Of a stretch of DNA of 64,000 nt, positions 22,200-33,260 are shown one piece after another. The notes under the pieces are model-generated. The model was not told the DNA's origin. It saw nothing but the letters and a program-made list of their open reading frames with translations, and searched no databases. A program made the position numbers and the translations under genes. The DNA lies in contig CM036197.1 of NCBI GenBank assembly GCA_020631735.1, positions 41,153,880 through 41,217,879 on the forward strand. The letters are read 5' to 3'. The stretch is from Saccharum officinarum (taxonomy: Eukaryota; Streptophyta; Magnoliopsida; Poales; Poaceae). Position 1 is the stretch's first letter. Every line of letters begins with the position of its first letter.

Positions 22200-25100
22200 A
22201 TGGGGAGCAGTGGAGAAAAGGAGGTTGATTCTAGCATTGGAGAACTGTGTAAGATTCTTAGTAAAATGATGGAGCAGCATAAAGTGATTCCAGAGACTTA
22301 TAAGTATGCTCTTGAGTCTAATCCGATTAAACTGATGGGACCAGAAAACTACATGAGCTGGGCTCGTCATGCTCGTTTAATACTGAGCTCTCATGGCTAC
22401 GAGAATCTGTTGGTTAAAAATGAAGGTGACAGTAAAGCGGAGATGGATGCTCAGACTAAACAGATTAATGACAGAGTGCTTGTGTGGATGTTGAGTAGTA
22501 TGGAACCAATAGTCCGAGAACAAGTTGAGACAATGGCCACAGTTGCTGAAGTATGGGGTGCTCTAGAGAGTCAATTTGCAGGCAAATCAAACAAGATGCA
22601 AGCAGTTAGTATTATGCATGAGTTGTTGCACTTGAAGCAAGGCACAAAGTCTGTAACAGAGTATGCTGGTGAGATGAAGAGGCTTTACAGGGATTTACAC
22701 TACTACCATCCATTTGTGCCTATTGATCAAAAGGACATGGTGGTTCATCATACATGGTTCCAGTCATTTGTAAGCAAACTCTTTCTTGATGGGTTGAATC
22801 AAGAATTTGATCTTCGTCATCAGCTTATTTTCTCCAAATCTGAATGGCCCAGCCTTGATGATATAATTTCTAGCATAATAGAAGAAGAAACTAGACTAGC
22901 TCATCCCAAAGTGGATGATTATAAAGGATCTGATATCCGTGCTGCTCTATCAACGAAGGATAAGGAAACAATCATATGTGACCATTGTGGCCGTGAGGGA
23001 CATAAAATAGAAAAGTGTTTTAAGTTGCATGGTTTTCCACCTGGATGGAAAAAGGGGAAATCACAACCAGGGGGAGTTAGAGGTGGTGGTAATTGGAACA
23101 GAGCTAATCACACTGCATCTGAAAGGAAGCTTCCAGTGGTAGATGCTCAAGCTCTTGAGAAATACAACTCCAAACTCAAAATCTTTGAAGATTCAACTTC
23201 CACCCAATGTTCCTCTACTAATTCTAGTTACCATGCCACTTTCCAAGGTATGAGACCTTTTCAGTCCTACACACCTAAACCTTGGATTATTGATACTGGA
23301 GCCACTAACCATATGACAGGAGCATCTAATTCTTTCACTTCTTACACCCCTTGTTCAGGTAAGGATAAGGTGCGTGTAGCTGATGGATCCATGGTTCCTA
23401 TAACAGGACGTGGATCTGTTCGATGCACGAAAACCTTGTCCCTATCACCAGTCTTGCATGTTCCCGATTTCCCTGTTAACTTGTTGTCTGTTAGCTCTGT
23501 CACAAAATCCCTCAACTGTAGAGGTTGGTTTGATCCTTCTCATTGTGCTTTTCAGGAGCTGGGGACAGGGAGAATTCTTGGGACTAGAACCATGCATAAT
23601 GGACTCTATTATCTTGATGAAGGGAGTGATGAAGTTGCTTTTGCATCCAAGATGTCTCCATGTCAAGAATTATTATTGCTTCATCGTAGGCTTGGACACC
23701 CTTCTTTTGCTGCTATGTCTCACAGTTATTCATTTCTTTTTAATGCATGCTCTAGGGAATCTCTCATATGTGATGCATGCGAGTTTGCTAAACATACAAG
23801 AGTTCCCTATCTGAGTTTGGGTTTAAGAAGCAACAAACCTTTTGATATTATTCACTCTGATGTTTAGGGACCATGTGAAGTGCATTCCATTTCTGGACAC
23901 AGATGGTTTGTGACTTTCATTGATGGTTTCAGTCGGTACACTTGGCTTTATTTGTTGAAGCATAAAAGTGATGTTTTTATTGTTTTTAAAGACTTGTGTG
24001 CCTTCATTAAAAATAAGTTTGGCAATACTATTAAAGTCCTTCGTTCGGACAATGGTACAGAGTATGTTAACCAGGAATTTTATCAATTCCTCGCCATGAA
24101 TGGTATTGAACATCAAACAACCTATGTTAACACTCCAGAACAAAATGGTGTTGCTGAATGAAAAAATAGGCATTTACTTGAGGTTGCTCGTTCACTTATG
24201 TTTACAATGAATGTTCCGAAGTTTCTATGGGGGGAAGCTATAAAGACAGCAACATATTTGATTAATCGTATGTCTCTTTGAGTTCTTGATAATAAATCCC
24301 CAGCTGAATTACTTTTGAAATCAAATGACTTTGTTGTTCCCCCGAAGGTATTTGGATGTGTGTGCTTCGTTCATGATTATAGAAATAATGTTGGAAAACT
24401 TGATCCTCGTGCTGTCAAATGTGTGTTTGTTGGTTATTCTCCTACTCAAAAAGGTTATAGATGTTGGTGTCCGTCTGAGCGTCGCTTCTTTGTGAGTATG
24501 GATGTCACTTTTCGTGAACATGAGCCATATTATTCCTCAACCAATGATATCAAAATTACTCTATCCCCACCAATAGTGCAAGACAAAAAGGGGGAGAGTA
24601 ATAGAGACATTATTATGGGGTCTATTCGTGTTCCTACTTCTATTGTGTTATCTTCTCATAATAGTCAGAATTCAACTCAGGGGGAGTTAACTGACATTCA
24701 TATTGACAGTGCTGACAATGATAATTTTTGTCATGGGGACATGCAAGATAATCTGACTTCTCAGAATATAGAGTCTGTTATGCATGACAACCCAGATAAT
24801 ATCCCTCAATCTCCTTGTTCGTTGGTTCCAGTAAGCACTTTAGAGCAAGGTGAGAATCAACCACCTACTCAATCTTCTTCTCATAATGACTTACCTATTG
24901 CTTTGAGAAAGCCACATAGATCCTCAAACATCCCTACACACCTCAAAGATTATGTTGGGTATAAACATGACATTGCGAACTTCATGTCCTACAAAAATTG
25001 TAGTTCTTCTTTCCAAAGTTTTATTGCCTCTCTAGATTCTGTATCTGTTCCCACCAATTGGAAGTTAGCCAAAGAAGATCCTAGGTGGAAGGAAGCAATG

Positions 25101-26582
25101 CTAGAAGAGATGAGAGCTTTGGAGAAAAATAAAACTTGGGAGCTTGTGGATCTACCTCCAGGTAAGCTACCAGTAGGGTGTAAGTGGGTATTTACTATTA
25201 AGCATACACCGGAAGGCAAGGTGGATAGGTACAAAGCTCGTCTTGTTGCAAAAGGGTACACTCAGACTTATGGTATTGATTATGATGAGACTTTTGCTCC
25301 TGTGGCCAAGATGAATTCGGTAAGGACACTTATATCCTGTGTTGTTAACTTTGATTGGGATATATATCAAATGGATGTGAAAAATGCATTTCTTCATGGC
25401 GATCTTCATGAAGAGGTATATATGCACATTCCACCTGGTTTTGAAACAAATCAGACAAATGGGAAGGTACTTCGTTTGCATCGGTCTTTATACGGACTGA
25501 AGCAATCACCAAGGGCTTGGTTTGATCGTTTTAGGCAATCAATGCTCAAAAGAGGTTATTTGCAAAGCAATGCTGACCATACACTATTTTATAAGCATGC
25601 TACAGGGAAGGTGGCAATTCTTATAGTGTATGTGGATGATATTGTGATTACCGGGGATGATTTTATTGAGATTTCCCATTTGAAGAAATATCTTGCACAA
25701 GAATTTGAAGTAAAAGACTTAGGACGATTAAGATATTTCCTCGGAATCGAAATATCTCGAGGCCCAAAGGGAATGTTTCTTTCACAAAGGAAATATATTC
25801 TAGATCTACTAAAGGAAACTGGTATGCTTGGATGCCGTCCTGCAACCACACCTATTGATCAAAATCATCGCTTAAGCAAAGATGCAGGGACTCCAGTGGA
25901 CCGAGAGTGCTACCAAAGACTTGTTGGAAGACTTATTTATCTTTCCCACACTCGACCTGATATTGCCTTTGCGGTAAGTGTAGTGAGTCAGTTTATGCAT
26001 GATCCACGGTCCTCTCATATGGAAGCTGTTTATCGCATCTTGCGGTATCTCAAGAGCTGCCCAGGGAAGGGCCTTTTATACACTCGACAAGGAAATTTAC
26101 ATGTTGAGTGCTACACGGATGCCGATTGGGCTGGCTCTTTGGATGATAGACGATCAACTTCTGGATATTGTGTATTTGTTGGAGGTAATCTTGTTGATTG
26201 GCGAAGTAAGAAGCAGAGTGTTGTGGCACGCTCTACCGCTGAGGCTGAGTTTCACGCCATGGCTCATGGCGTGTGCGAGTTGTTATGGGTACAAATTCTC
26301 CTAACTGAGTTACAACTATTTAAGAGCAAGCCCTTAATGCTATATTGTGATAACAAAGCGGCTATTGATATAGCCAACAATCCGATTCATCATGACAGAA
26401 CTAAACATATTGAGATCGATCGTCACTTTATCAAGGAGAAATTAGATAAAGGTATAATTTGTTTACCTTATGTAAAATCAGCTAGTCAGGTAGCAGATGT
26501 CCTTACCAAAGGTTTGCCAGAAAAGATGTTTTCTGCATTTTGTACCAAGATGGGTCTATATGATGTATTTGCCCCATCTTGA
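22200..26582 (+). pseudogene. Copia gag-pol polyprotein with three nonsense codons
   Basis: One frame runs from ATG at 22200 to the stop at 26582 apart from TAG at 23865-23867, TGA at 24159-24161 and TGA at 24279-24281. Gag carries the plant copia core (LMGPENYMSWARHARLIL) and a zinc knuckle CDHCGREGHKIEKC. The protease motif is DTGATNHMTG. A GAG-pre-integrase segment and the integrase core follow, then RT with YVDDIVITG and a RNase H domain ending near HHDRTKHIEIDRHF. The three stops sit between protease/integrase and the end of integrase. All can be explained by single C-to-T or G-to-A changes. The element is therefore non-autonomous now, though its RT half stays open for 755 codons (24315-26582). 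Confidence 0.92.
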
Positions 26583-26589
26583 GGGGGAG

Positions 26590-26767
26590 TGTAGGTGTAC
26601 TTGGCCCTCAATATATTATAGTATGGGGACTAATTTGTAAATGTACAAAAATATAAATAGAGGCAGAGAAGGATCGAGAAAGTATCGATCCAGACTTTTC
26701 CCCATTTGCTGTGTTCATGGCGTACTCTCTTCAAATCCCTCTTAAATCCACCAAATAATCCACAATA
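26590..26767 (+). repeat. 3' LTR of the short-LTR copia element
   Basis: Same length as the 5' LTR with three visible substitutions. It follows the polypurine tract and is followed by the ATCGG TSD. Confidence 0.92.
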
Positions 26768-27110
26768 ATCGGTGAGACTGGCAGAAAGAAACCAGAGATG
26801 TCGTTAATTAAACCGATGGAAGTTTTGTTCATCCTAGGCCCTAGTGTACGGTCTGCCCTAGTTCGCGTCTTAAACACTGCTTCAGAGTTTACATTAGGAC
26901 CTCCGACCGGCGGCGATGCGCCGGCGACAGACAGAGGCGAGACTGCACTCCACGCTGTCATCGCCTGCTTGTCCATGCCAGTACATATGACACGTGACAA
27001 AGTCCTGCTTGTCACTTCTGACTTGCCCCACGAGACGATCGTCGATCGATATGGATCACCGATAGGGACGGCATCTTCGTGTGCCCGAACGTCCAAAGTC
27101 AAGTCTTCCC
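26768..27110. repeat. Right part of the repeat related to 1498-2062
   Basis: GAGATGTCGTTAATTAAA, CAGTACATATGACACGTGAC and AACGTCCAAAGTCAAGTCTT appear in the same order as in the copy at 1.5-2.06 kb. It lacks that copy's MITE. Confidence 0.7.
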
Positions 27111-28167
27111 GTCGATTACACGGGAGCCGCAGAAAGCGGGTCAAAAGAAAGGAAGGTGGAAGGGACGGCCGTCGGCCGGACAGGAAGGATGGTGTAGGCT
27201 TAGCCAGCTGGCCGCCCCTGCGCTGCGCATCCATGCACGGAGGTCCAAGGCTGGTACCGGTACGGCGAACGAGCATGCAGACTGCACGACATGGCCGAGC
27301 GTTCATTTTAAGTCCGCTTACGTGTCGCTGTGTCGGTCCTAGAGTTGCCGATGCAGCAAAGAGTACAAATTTTCCAGAGCCACGATTGCCATCTTTGAGT
27401 AAGCCGGATTTCATCGGTCATTCTTATCCCGTTATCCGCCAGGCGGAGTATATTCTTGTTTGGGCGTTTTGGCCACATATGCGTGCCGTGTTGGTTGGCG
27501 ATTGAGCACTTTGATTCGCCACTCTCGCCGGCTGCGAATCATGCTCTGTGCCGAGGACAACCGGTAATTCTTCGTTCCGGTCGCCGTCGCAGCGCCCTCG
27601 TTCCCCCGCCGATGCCAAGTGCATCGGAGTTACCACCACGCCGACAAACACCGGCGCCCTCGTTCCCCCGCCGATGACGCGAGCAATTTTGTTGCGTGTC
27701 CCCCTGACACACGGTGCCTACTATTTGTGTCCGCATTCCTTTTTGTCGATATGCCCCATGAATGGTCCAACCAACGAGACAAAGGCCTTCTTGTTAATTC
27801 GTTGGCGTATTGCGTGCTCATAGTTTGGAGCTCAAGCCCCCTCGTTTTATACTAGTATCAGATATCAGATACAAGAGTATAACAATAATGCTAGTAAAAC
27901 GCAGTCGTGCTCAGGTCTGATAATTGCGACGGGAGGACGATGAAAGCGTTCTGAAAGATGGCGATTGTTAGCGTTCTGAAAGATTGCAAATAAATAAATA
28001 AATAAATCTATAAAAGAACAGGAGGCAAGGAGAGTAGCATAATTAATACGTATAAAACTTTTGATCATGCTTTACCAAAAAAAACTTTGGTCATGCGTGC
28101 CGTGTTGGTTGTACATTAGTCGGTTGTACATTCCTACTAGTAGTTATCACATGTCAAGTTGTGCATA
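27111..28167. other. No gene recognised; small direct repeat
   Basis: A 23-bp block beginning GCGCCCTCGTTCCCCCGCC occurs twice, near 27590 and 27653. Several short frames overlap on both strands without domain or codon signal. Confidence 0.35.
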
Positions 28168-28457
28168 CTCCCTTCGTTTCAAAATGTTTGTTGTTTTCGG
28201 TTTTTGTACCGCACGTTTGAGGAGAACCTCGCCCCGCCGGGAGGCCGGAATGTGCGTCAATAGTTGGGCGGCAATCCGTCTGCTCCTGGGCCGGATAGGC
28301 GGGGGCCTCCTGACTGGCGTCCTTATTAAAAACTAGACTTAAAGATCTTTTCAATGATATTAATTATGTACTATAAATATTAATATTTTTTAATATATAT
28401 TTTTTTAAAGTTGTTTCTCGGGAAGCGAAAGCGACAAACATTTTGGAAGGGAGGGAG
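28168..28457. mobile_element. Stowaway-like MITE with foreign insert, TSD TA
   Basis: Ends CTCCCTTCGTTTCAAAATG and CATTTTGGAAGGGAGGGAG, with TA on each side. About 28205-28330 is GC-rich and unlike the AT-rich remainder, so it may be a later insertion. Confidence 0.75.
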
Positions 28458-28620
28458 TATGTGGTATTTTTGGTGAACGCGTTATTTCTGTTGCTCACAG
28501 TACACCAGTTTTTGTAGTGTACTCCTGTCCTATGTAATCCTAATCCATAGATGTACGCGACGCGACTACACATTTAAGAAATGGCAAACTGCATCATACG
28601 TGGTGATGTACTGATGTCTG

Positions 28621-28855
28621 CTCCCTTTGTCCAATTGATAGTGTCATTTTTTACTTTTAAACTTCTTGTTTGGCCTTTCGTTTTATTTAAACTTTTTTAT
28701 GCAAATAATAAAATAAGTAAATTATTATTAAAGTATCACTAATGATAAAATAAGTCATAACAAAATAAATAATATTTATGTAAAAATTTTGAATAAGACA
28801 AACGGTCAAAGAAGTCTACGAGTCAAAAACGATATTTTCAATGGAACAGGGAGAG
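28621..28855. mobile_element. Stowaway-like MITE, partly degraded
   Basis: Starts CTCCCTTTGTCCAATTGATA and ends AATGGAACAGGGAGAG before a TA. The left TA is lost. Confidence 0.65.
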
Positions 28856-29072
28856 TAGATGCTTTTCTGCCCTCTTGACCACGTCAAAAGAAAACACGGA
28901 GGCAAATGGCTATTTGATCCATTAGTTAATTAGTTAATATAGTTAGAGGCTAAAATTATAAAATAGGCTTGCTAATAAATCTGCTAACTATTAGCATGTG
29001 GATGTACTCTCTCAGTCCTATTTATTCCGTCCCAAAAAAAAACTTTGTTTTAGGACTCAAATTTCGTACCAA

Positions 29073-29168
29073 CACCTTGTTCGCTTGAACTTATCAGCCA
29101 AGGTACAATTTTTTTTCTCACAACAAATCAACGGGCTTATCAGCCGCAGAAACCATCAGTCGAATAGT
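29073..29168. mobile_element. Decayed short MITE
   Basis: CTTGTTCGCTTGAACTTATC, TCTCACAACAAATCA and GGGCTTATCAGCC match the motif order of the element at 2231-2362, but the ends are eroded. Confidence 0.5.
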
Positions 29169-29405
29169 TTGTTGTGATACCTGATGTTTTAGCAATTGGA
29201 ACTAGGTATAGCTTGAGCCCATATCAACTTGAGATTGTGGTTTGCACGCCTCCTTGTATCCATTTTAATTAGCGATTTATTTATTTCTTAACTACCATAG
29301 ATCTCCTTCAATAAATAAGAGTACATGGGTAATTTCAATTGAGCACTAATTTATCTTAAAAATCCTAAAACATCAAGTTTTTCTAGGGACTGAGGTAGTA
29401 GAATA

Positions 29406-29549
29406 CTCCCTCCGTTCCAAATTATAAGTCGCTTTGACTTTTTTGGTCCGTCCATTTTACTATGTATATAGACATATTATTATATCTAGATGCATAACAA
29501 AATAAATGTAAAAAAAAGTCAAAGCGACTTATAATTTGGAACGGGGAAG
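29406..29549. mobile_element. Stowaway-like MITE, TSD TA
   Basis: 144 bp; CTCCCTCCGTTCCAAATTAT and its near-perfect inverse ATAATTTGGAACGGGGAAG at the ends, with inverted pairing extending about 38 bases. TA at 29404-29405 and 29550-29551. Unit A has a matching uninterrupted TA at the same place (near 7910), so it postdates the A/C split. Confidence 0.9.
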
Positions 29550-29550
29550 T

Positions 29551-30634
29551 ACAAGGTATCCTAAAAATTCTAGGACATTTTGTAATAAACCAAATGACAC
29601 ATGTCATTTTTTTATTACCATATTTGGGTTAGTAATATAAATAAATGTGAGTGTGGCCTTTTCAAACTGAGTTAGTGAGTAGCTCACCAAAAATCGCAAA
29701 TAATTTATGACAAATTTTGAACGTTGGGATGCTTTGTATTTCATGACGGAGGGAGTAGTTCATTTTAATTGATGAAGAGGTTCTAATAGTTTATATAGCC
29801 CTCCAACCTACTATTAGCAGGTAAATCAAAATGGCCCCTTCTACTAATTAGCTAGCCCTAATTTATAGCACTATATATATAATGTAATTAGGACCTAAAA
29901 TTTGAGAATCTTTAAAAAAATGACAATTGACTAGGTCATGCCAACGTCGAATTTAGGCTGTAGACGGAAAAAAAATTGGGTACGGCCGGGCCGTACGCGG
30001 CACTGTGCGGACGAAAATAACAATACCTGGACCTCTATCTCGGCACAGCTCCGTGGATTTCTTGGCTCGGCAGAACACCAGGATTTCTTGACACGTCGTT
30101 TCACTGGTCCATCCGCGCAGGGCCACGTACGGCCCGGCCATACCCAATTTTTTTTTCTGTTGTGGACAGTGGACACCGTGACGAGCATCGTCTACACATC
30201 GTCAAAGGCCGCGCGCTTTTTTTTTTTTGGCAACAAAGGCCGCGTTTGTTGGAAAACTAAGGGCATGTTTAGTTACCCATACAACCCAAAAAAGTTTGCA
30301 CAGTACCTGTCACATCGAATCTTACGGCACATGCATGAAGTACTAAATGTAGACGGAAGAAAAAACTAATTACACAGTTTAGTTGTAAATCACGAGACAA
30401 ATCTTTTGAGCCTAATTAGTCCATGATTGGACACAAATTACCAAATAAAACGAAAAGTGCTACAGTAGCCGAACCCAAACTTTTTCACCAACTAAACAAC
30501 CCCTAAATTGCAATTGCGTGAACTTAATCTCGAGCTGCTGTTGACGGTGGCATAAGCTGGAGTCTGGCCAAATCTGACTAAGCAGCCGAGAAGCCTGATG
30601 AGGTGAAAAAAATTGTAAAATTTTTTAAAAATTA
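29551..30634. repeat. Unit C, diverged third copy of the A/B segment
   Basis: Collinear with unit A from about 7910 (ATTCTAGGACATTTTGT) to about 9525 (CAAATCTGACTAAGCAGCCG), but diverged. It lacks the TTA MITE, the 653-bp GC-rich block and the short MITE of A/B, and has its own MITE at 30261-30503. Its right edge meets the tRNA-Tyr gene. Confidence 0.8.
30261..30503. mobile_element. Tourist/Harbinger-like MITE in unit C, TSD TAA
   Basis: GGGCATGTTTAGTTACCC to CAACTAAACAACCCC, flanked by TAA at 30258-30260 and 30504-30506. Unit A continues without it after GGAAAACT at about 9302. Confidence 0.85.
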
Positions 30635-30722
30635 TCCGACCTGCCGGATTCGAACCAGCGACCTAAGGATTTTTCTGCGAGAATACTACAGTCCTCCGCT
30701 CTACCAACTGAGCTAAGGTCGG
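30635..30722 (-). tRNA. tRNA-Tyr (anticodon GTA) with intron
   Basis: The minus strand starts CCGACCTTAGCTCAGTTGGT (A box) and has GGTTCGAATCC (B box) near its 3' end. The 5' part (30722-30686, 37 nt) and 3' part (30670-30635, 36 nt) fold into a cloverleaf with a paired acceptor stem CCGACCT/AGGTCGG. The anticodon is in CTGTAGA, interrupted after the base 3' of GTA by a 15-nt intron (30685-30671). An intron at this place is standard for plant tRNA-Tyr genes. T-runs just downstream on the minus strand (30634-30603) supply a Pol III terminator. CCA is not encoded, as expected for a nuclear gene. Confidence 0.96.
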
Positions 30723-30984
30723 TTTTGTGCTGAAAGATTTAACTATTCTTATATCCATGTTCGTAGCACCCGCTTTTCAACCAACTATTGTGTAGCAAAG
30801 CTAGTTTATTTTGGCCCACGGAGAGTAGCAGTAGTATGACATGCCCTGAATATACTCAAGCAAGGGTGTACGTGTACCGTGTACTCAGTGGCAAATGGGT
30901 ACGGATGCACCCATGAAAAAAAAATAGAATACCAGTTAGCATAGTCAATTTTTTTACCATGATTATGGCTCAAATTGTCATGTC

Positions 30985-31400
30985 TTTTTTTTCGCGAGTG
31001 TGTCTTTGCGACACGTAATTCATTAAGCAGAAGCAGAGTTTGACTAGTTACAACATCCCCCAAGTAATCCATGGATTACCGTGGAAGGATGGAAGCCAAC
31101 ACGACCCGAAAAGACTAACTTAAAATGACATTACATGAAAGTTGAGCAACCAATTGGCACGGGTGGCGATGAGACTAGCAAGCCTCCTCAAACCCTTCAA
31201 ACTCAAACCCCGACACGTCGAACTTCAAAAGCGCTCGAAGTGTTTCCCTTTTTGCAGAGTCGAGCGGGCCCTGTAGTCCCTTCTTGAAATCCGCCACAAC
31301 CTGAGTATCCGACCGCAAGTACGAGGTAGGCGTACCCTCTTAGATTTGCTTTAGTTTCGCCATCACATGTGCTAGTCAACATTACTATTATGCTTCATGC
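30985..31400 (-). mobile_element. LINE 3' end fragment
   Basis: On the minus strand the sequence ends CGCAAAGACACACTCGCG before a run of A (plus-strand T-run at about 30983-30991), the style of plant LINE tails. Short open stretches upstream have no catalytic motif. I could not establish a TSD, and the upstream limit is approximate. Confidence 0.4.
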
Positions 31401-32260
31401 CCCGCGTACTTTTCAACTCTCTACTCCTGTTTAGCGAAAAACAGTTCCATGGCATAGTCGCGGGAAAAAAAAAACTGATTTGTGCTGCGCCACTGCCCAC
31501 TGCCCTTGAACATTGGTATTCGTCATCTAAACATGCATACTCCGTGCACACGATGCAGCTTTAGAGACATCGAGCGAAGAAACAAAACAGTAGACGCGAC
31601 CTAGATGTGAAAAAAATGGAAACGATCGGACATGCTTAAAATGCAAGCATGCCATGATATGGCCAAGTATGTGTAAACCAATTTTGCATTTTGCGTATGG
31701 AGCTGGTCCAGCACGCAGCACTTGTCACTATCATCTGTACCGTGTACAACATCCGGTTTGTTTCTTTCAGTGAAAAAGGAATTGCTGTACTACAGACCTG
31801 GATGTTTCGCTCGAGCCAGGCAGCCAGACTGCGCTCGTACACGTGCCGATGGCGAGCCCTGGCCGGTGACCGGTGGACGGTGGTGCGCCACGGCCGACCG
31901 CCATGCATTGCCTCGCTCCGTCGTTCTGTGTGAAGGCGGCCGCGAACGTGAACGCGCAGCACTGAAGGCGGGCGCGCGGACGCGTGACGTGCCGTCTGCA
32001 CCATACGCTGCCGCGCACGTCATTAACGGCCGAAACGACGCCATCAGTCTCCGGCGCGGCTGCGGCTGCACCGCTGCACGCACATGCCGCCGCGCCCAGC
32101 CATGACCCGCTCCTGCCCTTGAGGTGGCGCCCGCGCTGCGCCGCGTGCACCGCCGCCCTTCGTGTCATACCCCCAACGCCTGACACGAGAGCACCCGTTC
32201 CCTACCCCGGCGCTCCACGCGTTCCCCCGGCCATCCCTGCAAGTGCAAGGCCGCAACCCG
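31401..32260. other. No gene recognised; GC-rich upstream region
   Basis: About 31800-32260 is strongly GC- and CpG-rich with long overlapping open frames on both strands, as expected by chance at this composition. It lies directly upstream of the TATA box at 32263 and may serve as promoter or CpG-rich upstream DNA. Confidence 0.35.
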
Positions 32261-32262
32261 GG

Positions 32263-32269
32263 TATAAAA
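32263..32269 (+). promoter_or_regulatory. TATA box of the small-peptide gene
   Basis: TATAAAA lies 94 bases upstream of the ATG at 32363 in GC-rich surroundings. A start of transcription about 30 bases further on would leave a leader of about 65 nt. Confidence 0.6.
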
Positions 32270-32362
32270 CTGCGGCGTGCAGGCACACGCAGAGCACAAG
32301 CGCTAGCTCGCGGTGAACATCGATAGCTATCACTGTACACTCGACAGCAACACACGGCAAAG

Positions 32363-32536
32363 ATGGCCAAGGTTCTGCAGGCAGCTATTGCTCTCCTGCT
32401 GGTGGCCGCGCTGCTGCTGCTGCTGCTAGCCCCTTGCGACGGCAAGGAGCTGAAAGCGAGCGCTGCGGCGGCATCGGGCAGACTACGCGTCAGAGAGTTT
32501 GTGTTCTCTGTCTATGTAGCTGTGCTTTTGGGATAA
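32363..32536 (+). CDS. Small secreted-peptide-like gene, 57 codons
   Basis: MAKVLQAAIALLLVAALLLL is a typical signal peptide: one basic residue, a long leucine/alanine core, then APCDG as a possible cleavage zone. The remaining roughly 30 residues start KELKASAAAASGRLRVREF and end VYVAVLLG. A single short exon, a TATA box at 32263 and a partial duplicate 449 bases downstream support a real gene. No known peptide family (CLE, RALF, defensin, EPF) is recognised and there is only one cysteine. The coding end could differ if a 3' intron exists; none is obvious. It could also be a decayed gene of which only the signal peptide is well preserved. Confidence 0.5.
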   Translation: MAKVLQAAIALLLVAALLLLLLAPCDGKELKASAAAASGRLRVREFVFSVYVAVLLG

Positions 32537-32711
32537 TCAGAGTTTGCATCTCGTAATACTTCGTCCCACCCAGGGCATTTTCCATGTCTGCTGTTCGCAT
32601 CCATTGATGACCACAAAGCACCAAGCAGTTATAACTATGCACGACAGTAAAATACTCAGAAGTACAGTACATCAGCAAAGATCCAACCCATCCTCTGTCT
32701 CTGTGTTAGCT

Positions 32712-32880
32712 CTGTAACAGGCGCATGCGCAGCACACAGGCAAAGCACAAGCGCTAAGCTCGCGGTGAGCATCCACAACTATTACTGTACTCGACAGCAA
32801 ACACGGCAAAAATGGCCAAGGCACTGCAGGCTGCTGTTGCACTCCTGTTGGTGGCGGCGCTGCTGCTGCTAGCCGCATAG
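32712..32880 (+). pseudogene. Truncated duplicate of the small-peptide gene
   Basis: From about 32712 the leader (GCAAAGCACAAGCGCTA, CTCGCGGTGAGCATC, ACGGCAAAAATGGCCAAG) repeats that of the gene at 32363. Its ATG is at 32812 and the frame reads MAKALQAAVALLLVAALLLL before a stop at 32878-32880. A six-base insertion containing TAG, compared with the first copy, ends it right after the signal peptide, and the following bases have further indels. No TATA box is copied, so it is probably silent. Confidence 0.65.
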
Positions 32881-33260
32881 CCCCTTGCGAGTTGTGACGG
32901 AAGCACAAGCATGTAGGCCAGTTGGGTCACTGCACAGCTACAGATGTACACTATATGCTTGTCCGACATATACATCATGCTGGATTTGCAAGAATCATAT
33001 AGCACAGGGCACCATAAGCGTACCAATAAAATCTCGGTAACACCAAACAACCAGTACAGTGTACAGATACGGCAGAATTGAGCCCTACAAATTTCATGTT
33101 ATAGATGCTGCCCACAAGTTTTTAGTATGTAACCCACACGTGTTTAGTATGTAACTCAATAGCTTCTTTTTACAACTGTTCCTGGCCATCGATGACAAGG
33201 CAAACTATGAGTGTCCCCTCACTCGTTTGCCCTCTGCACCTTTTGGCTCGGGAGTTCGTT

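Larger units (their letters stand above)
21693..26767 (+). mobile_element. Complete Ty1/copia LTR retrotransposon with short LTRs
   Basis: 178-bp LTRs (21693-21870 and 26590-26767), a primer-binding site directly after the 5' LTR (TGGTATCAAGAGC, initiator-Met tRNA type) at 21871, a polypurine tract GAGGGGGAG at 26581-26589, and ATCGG TSDs at 21688-21692 and 26768-26772. The LTRs start TGTAGG and end ACAATA. I count three differences between the LTRs (about 1.7%), which at 1.3e-8 per site per year would mean roughly 0.65 million years. The body order gag, protease, integrase, RT, RNase H is copia type. It inserted into the repeat related to 1498-2062. Confidence 0.95.

Noticed and set aside
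31790..32445. Overlapping long open frames in the GC-rich region upstream of the small-peptide gene
   Set aside because: Both strands are open at once, with high Arg/Ala content; this is expected from composition.
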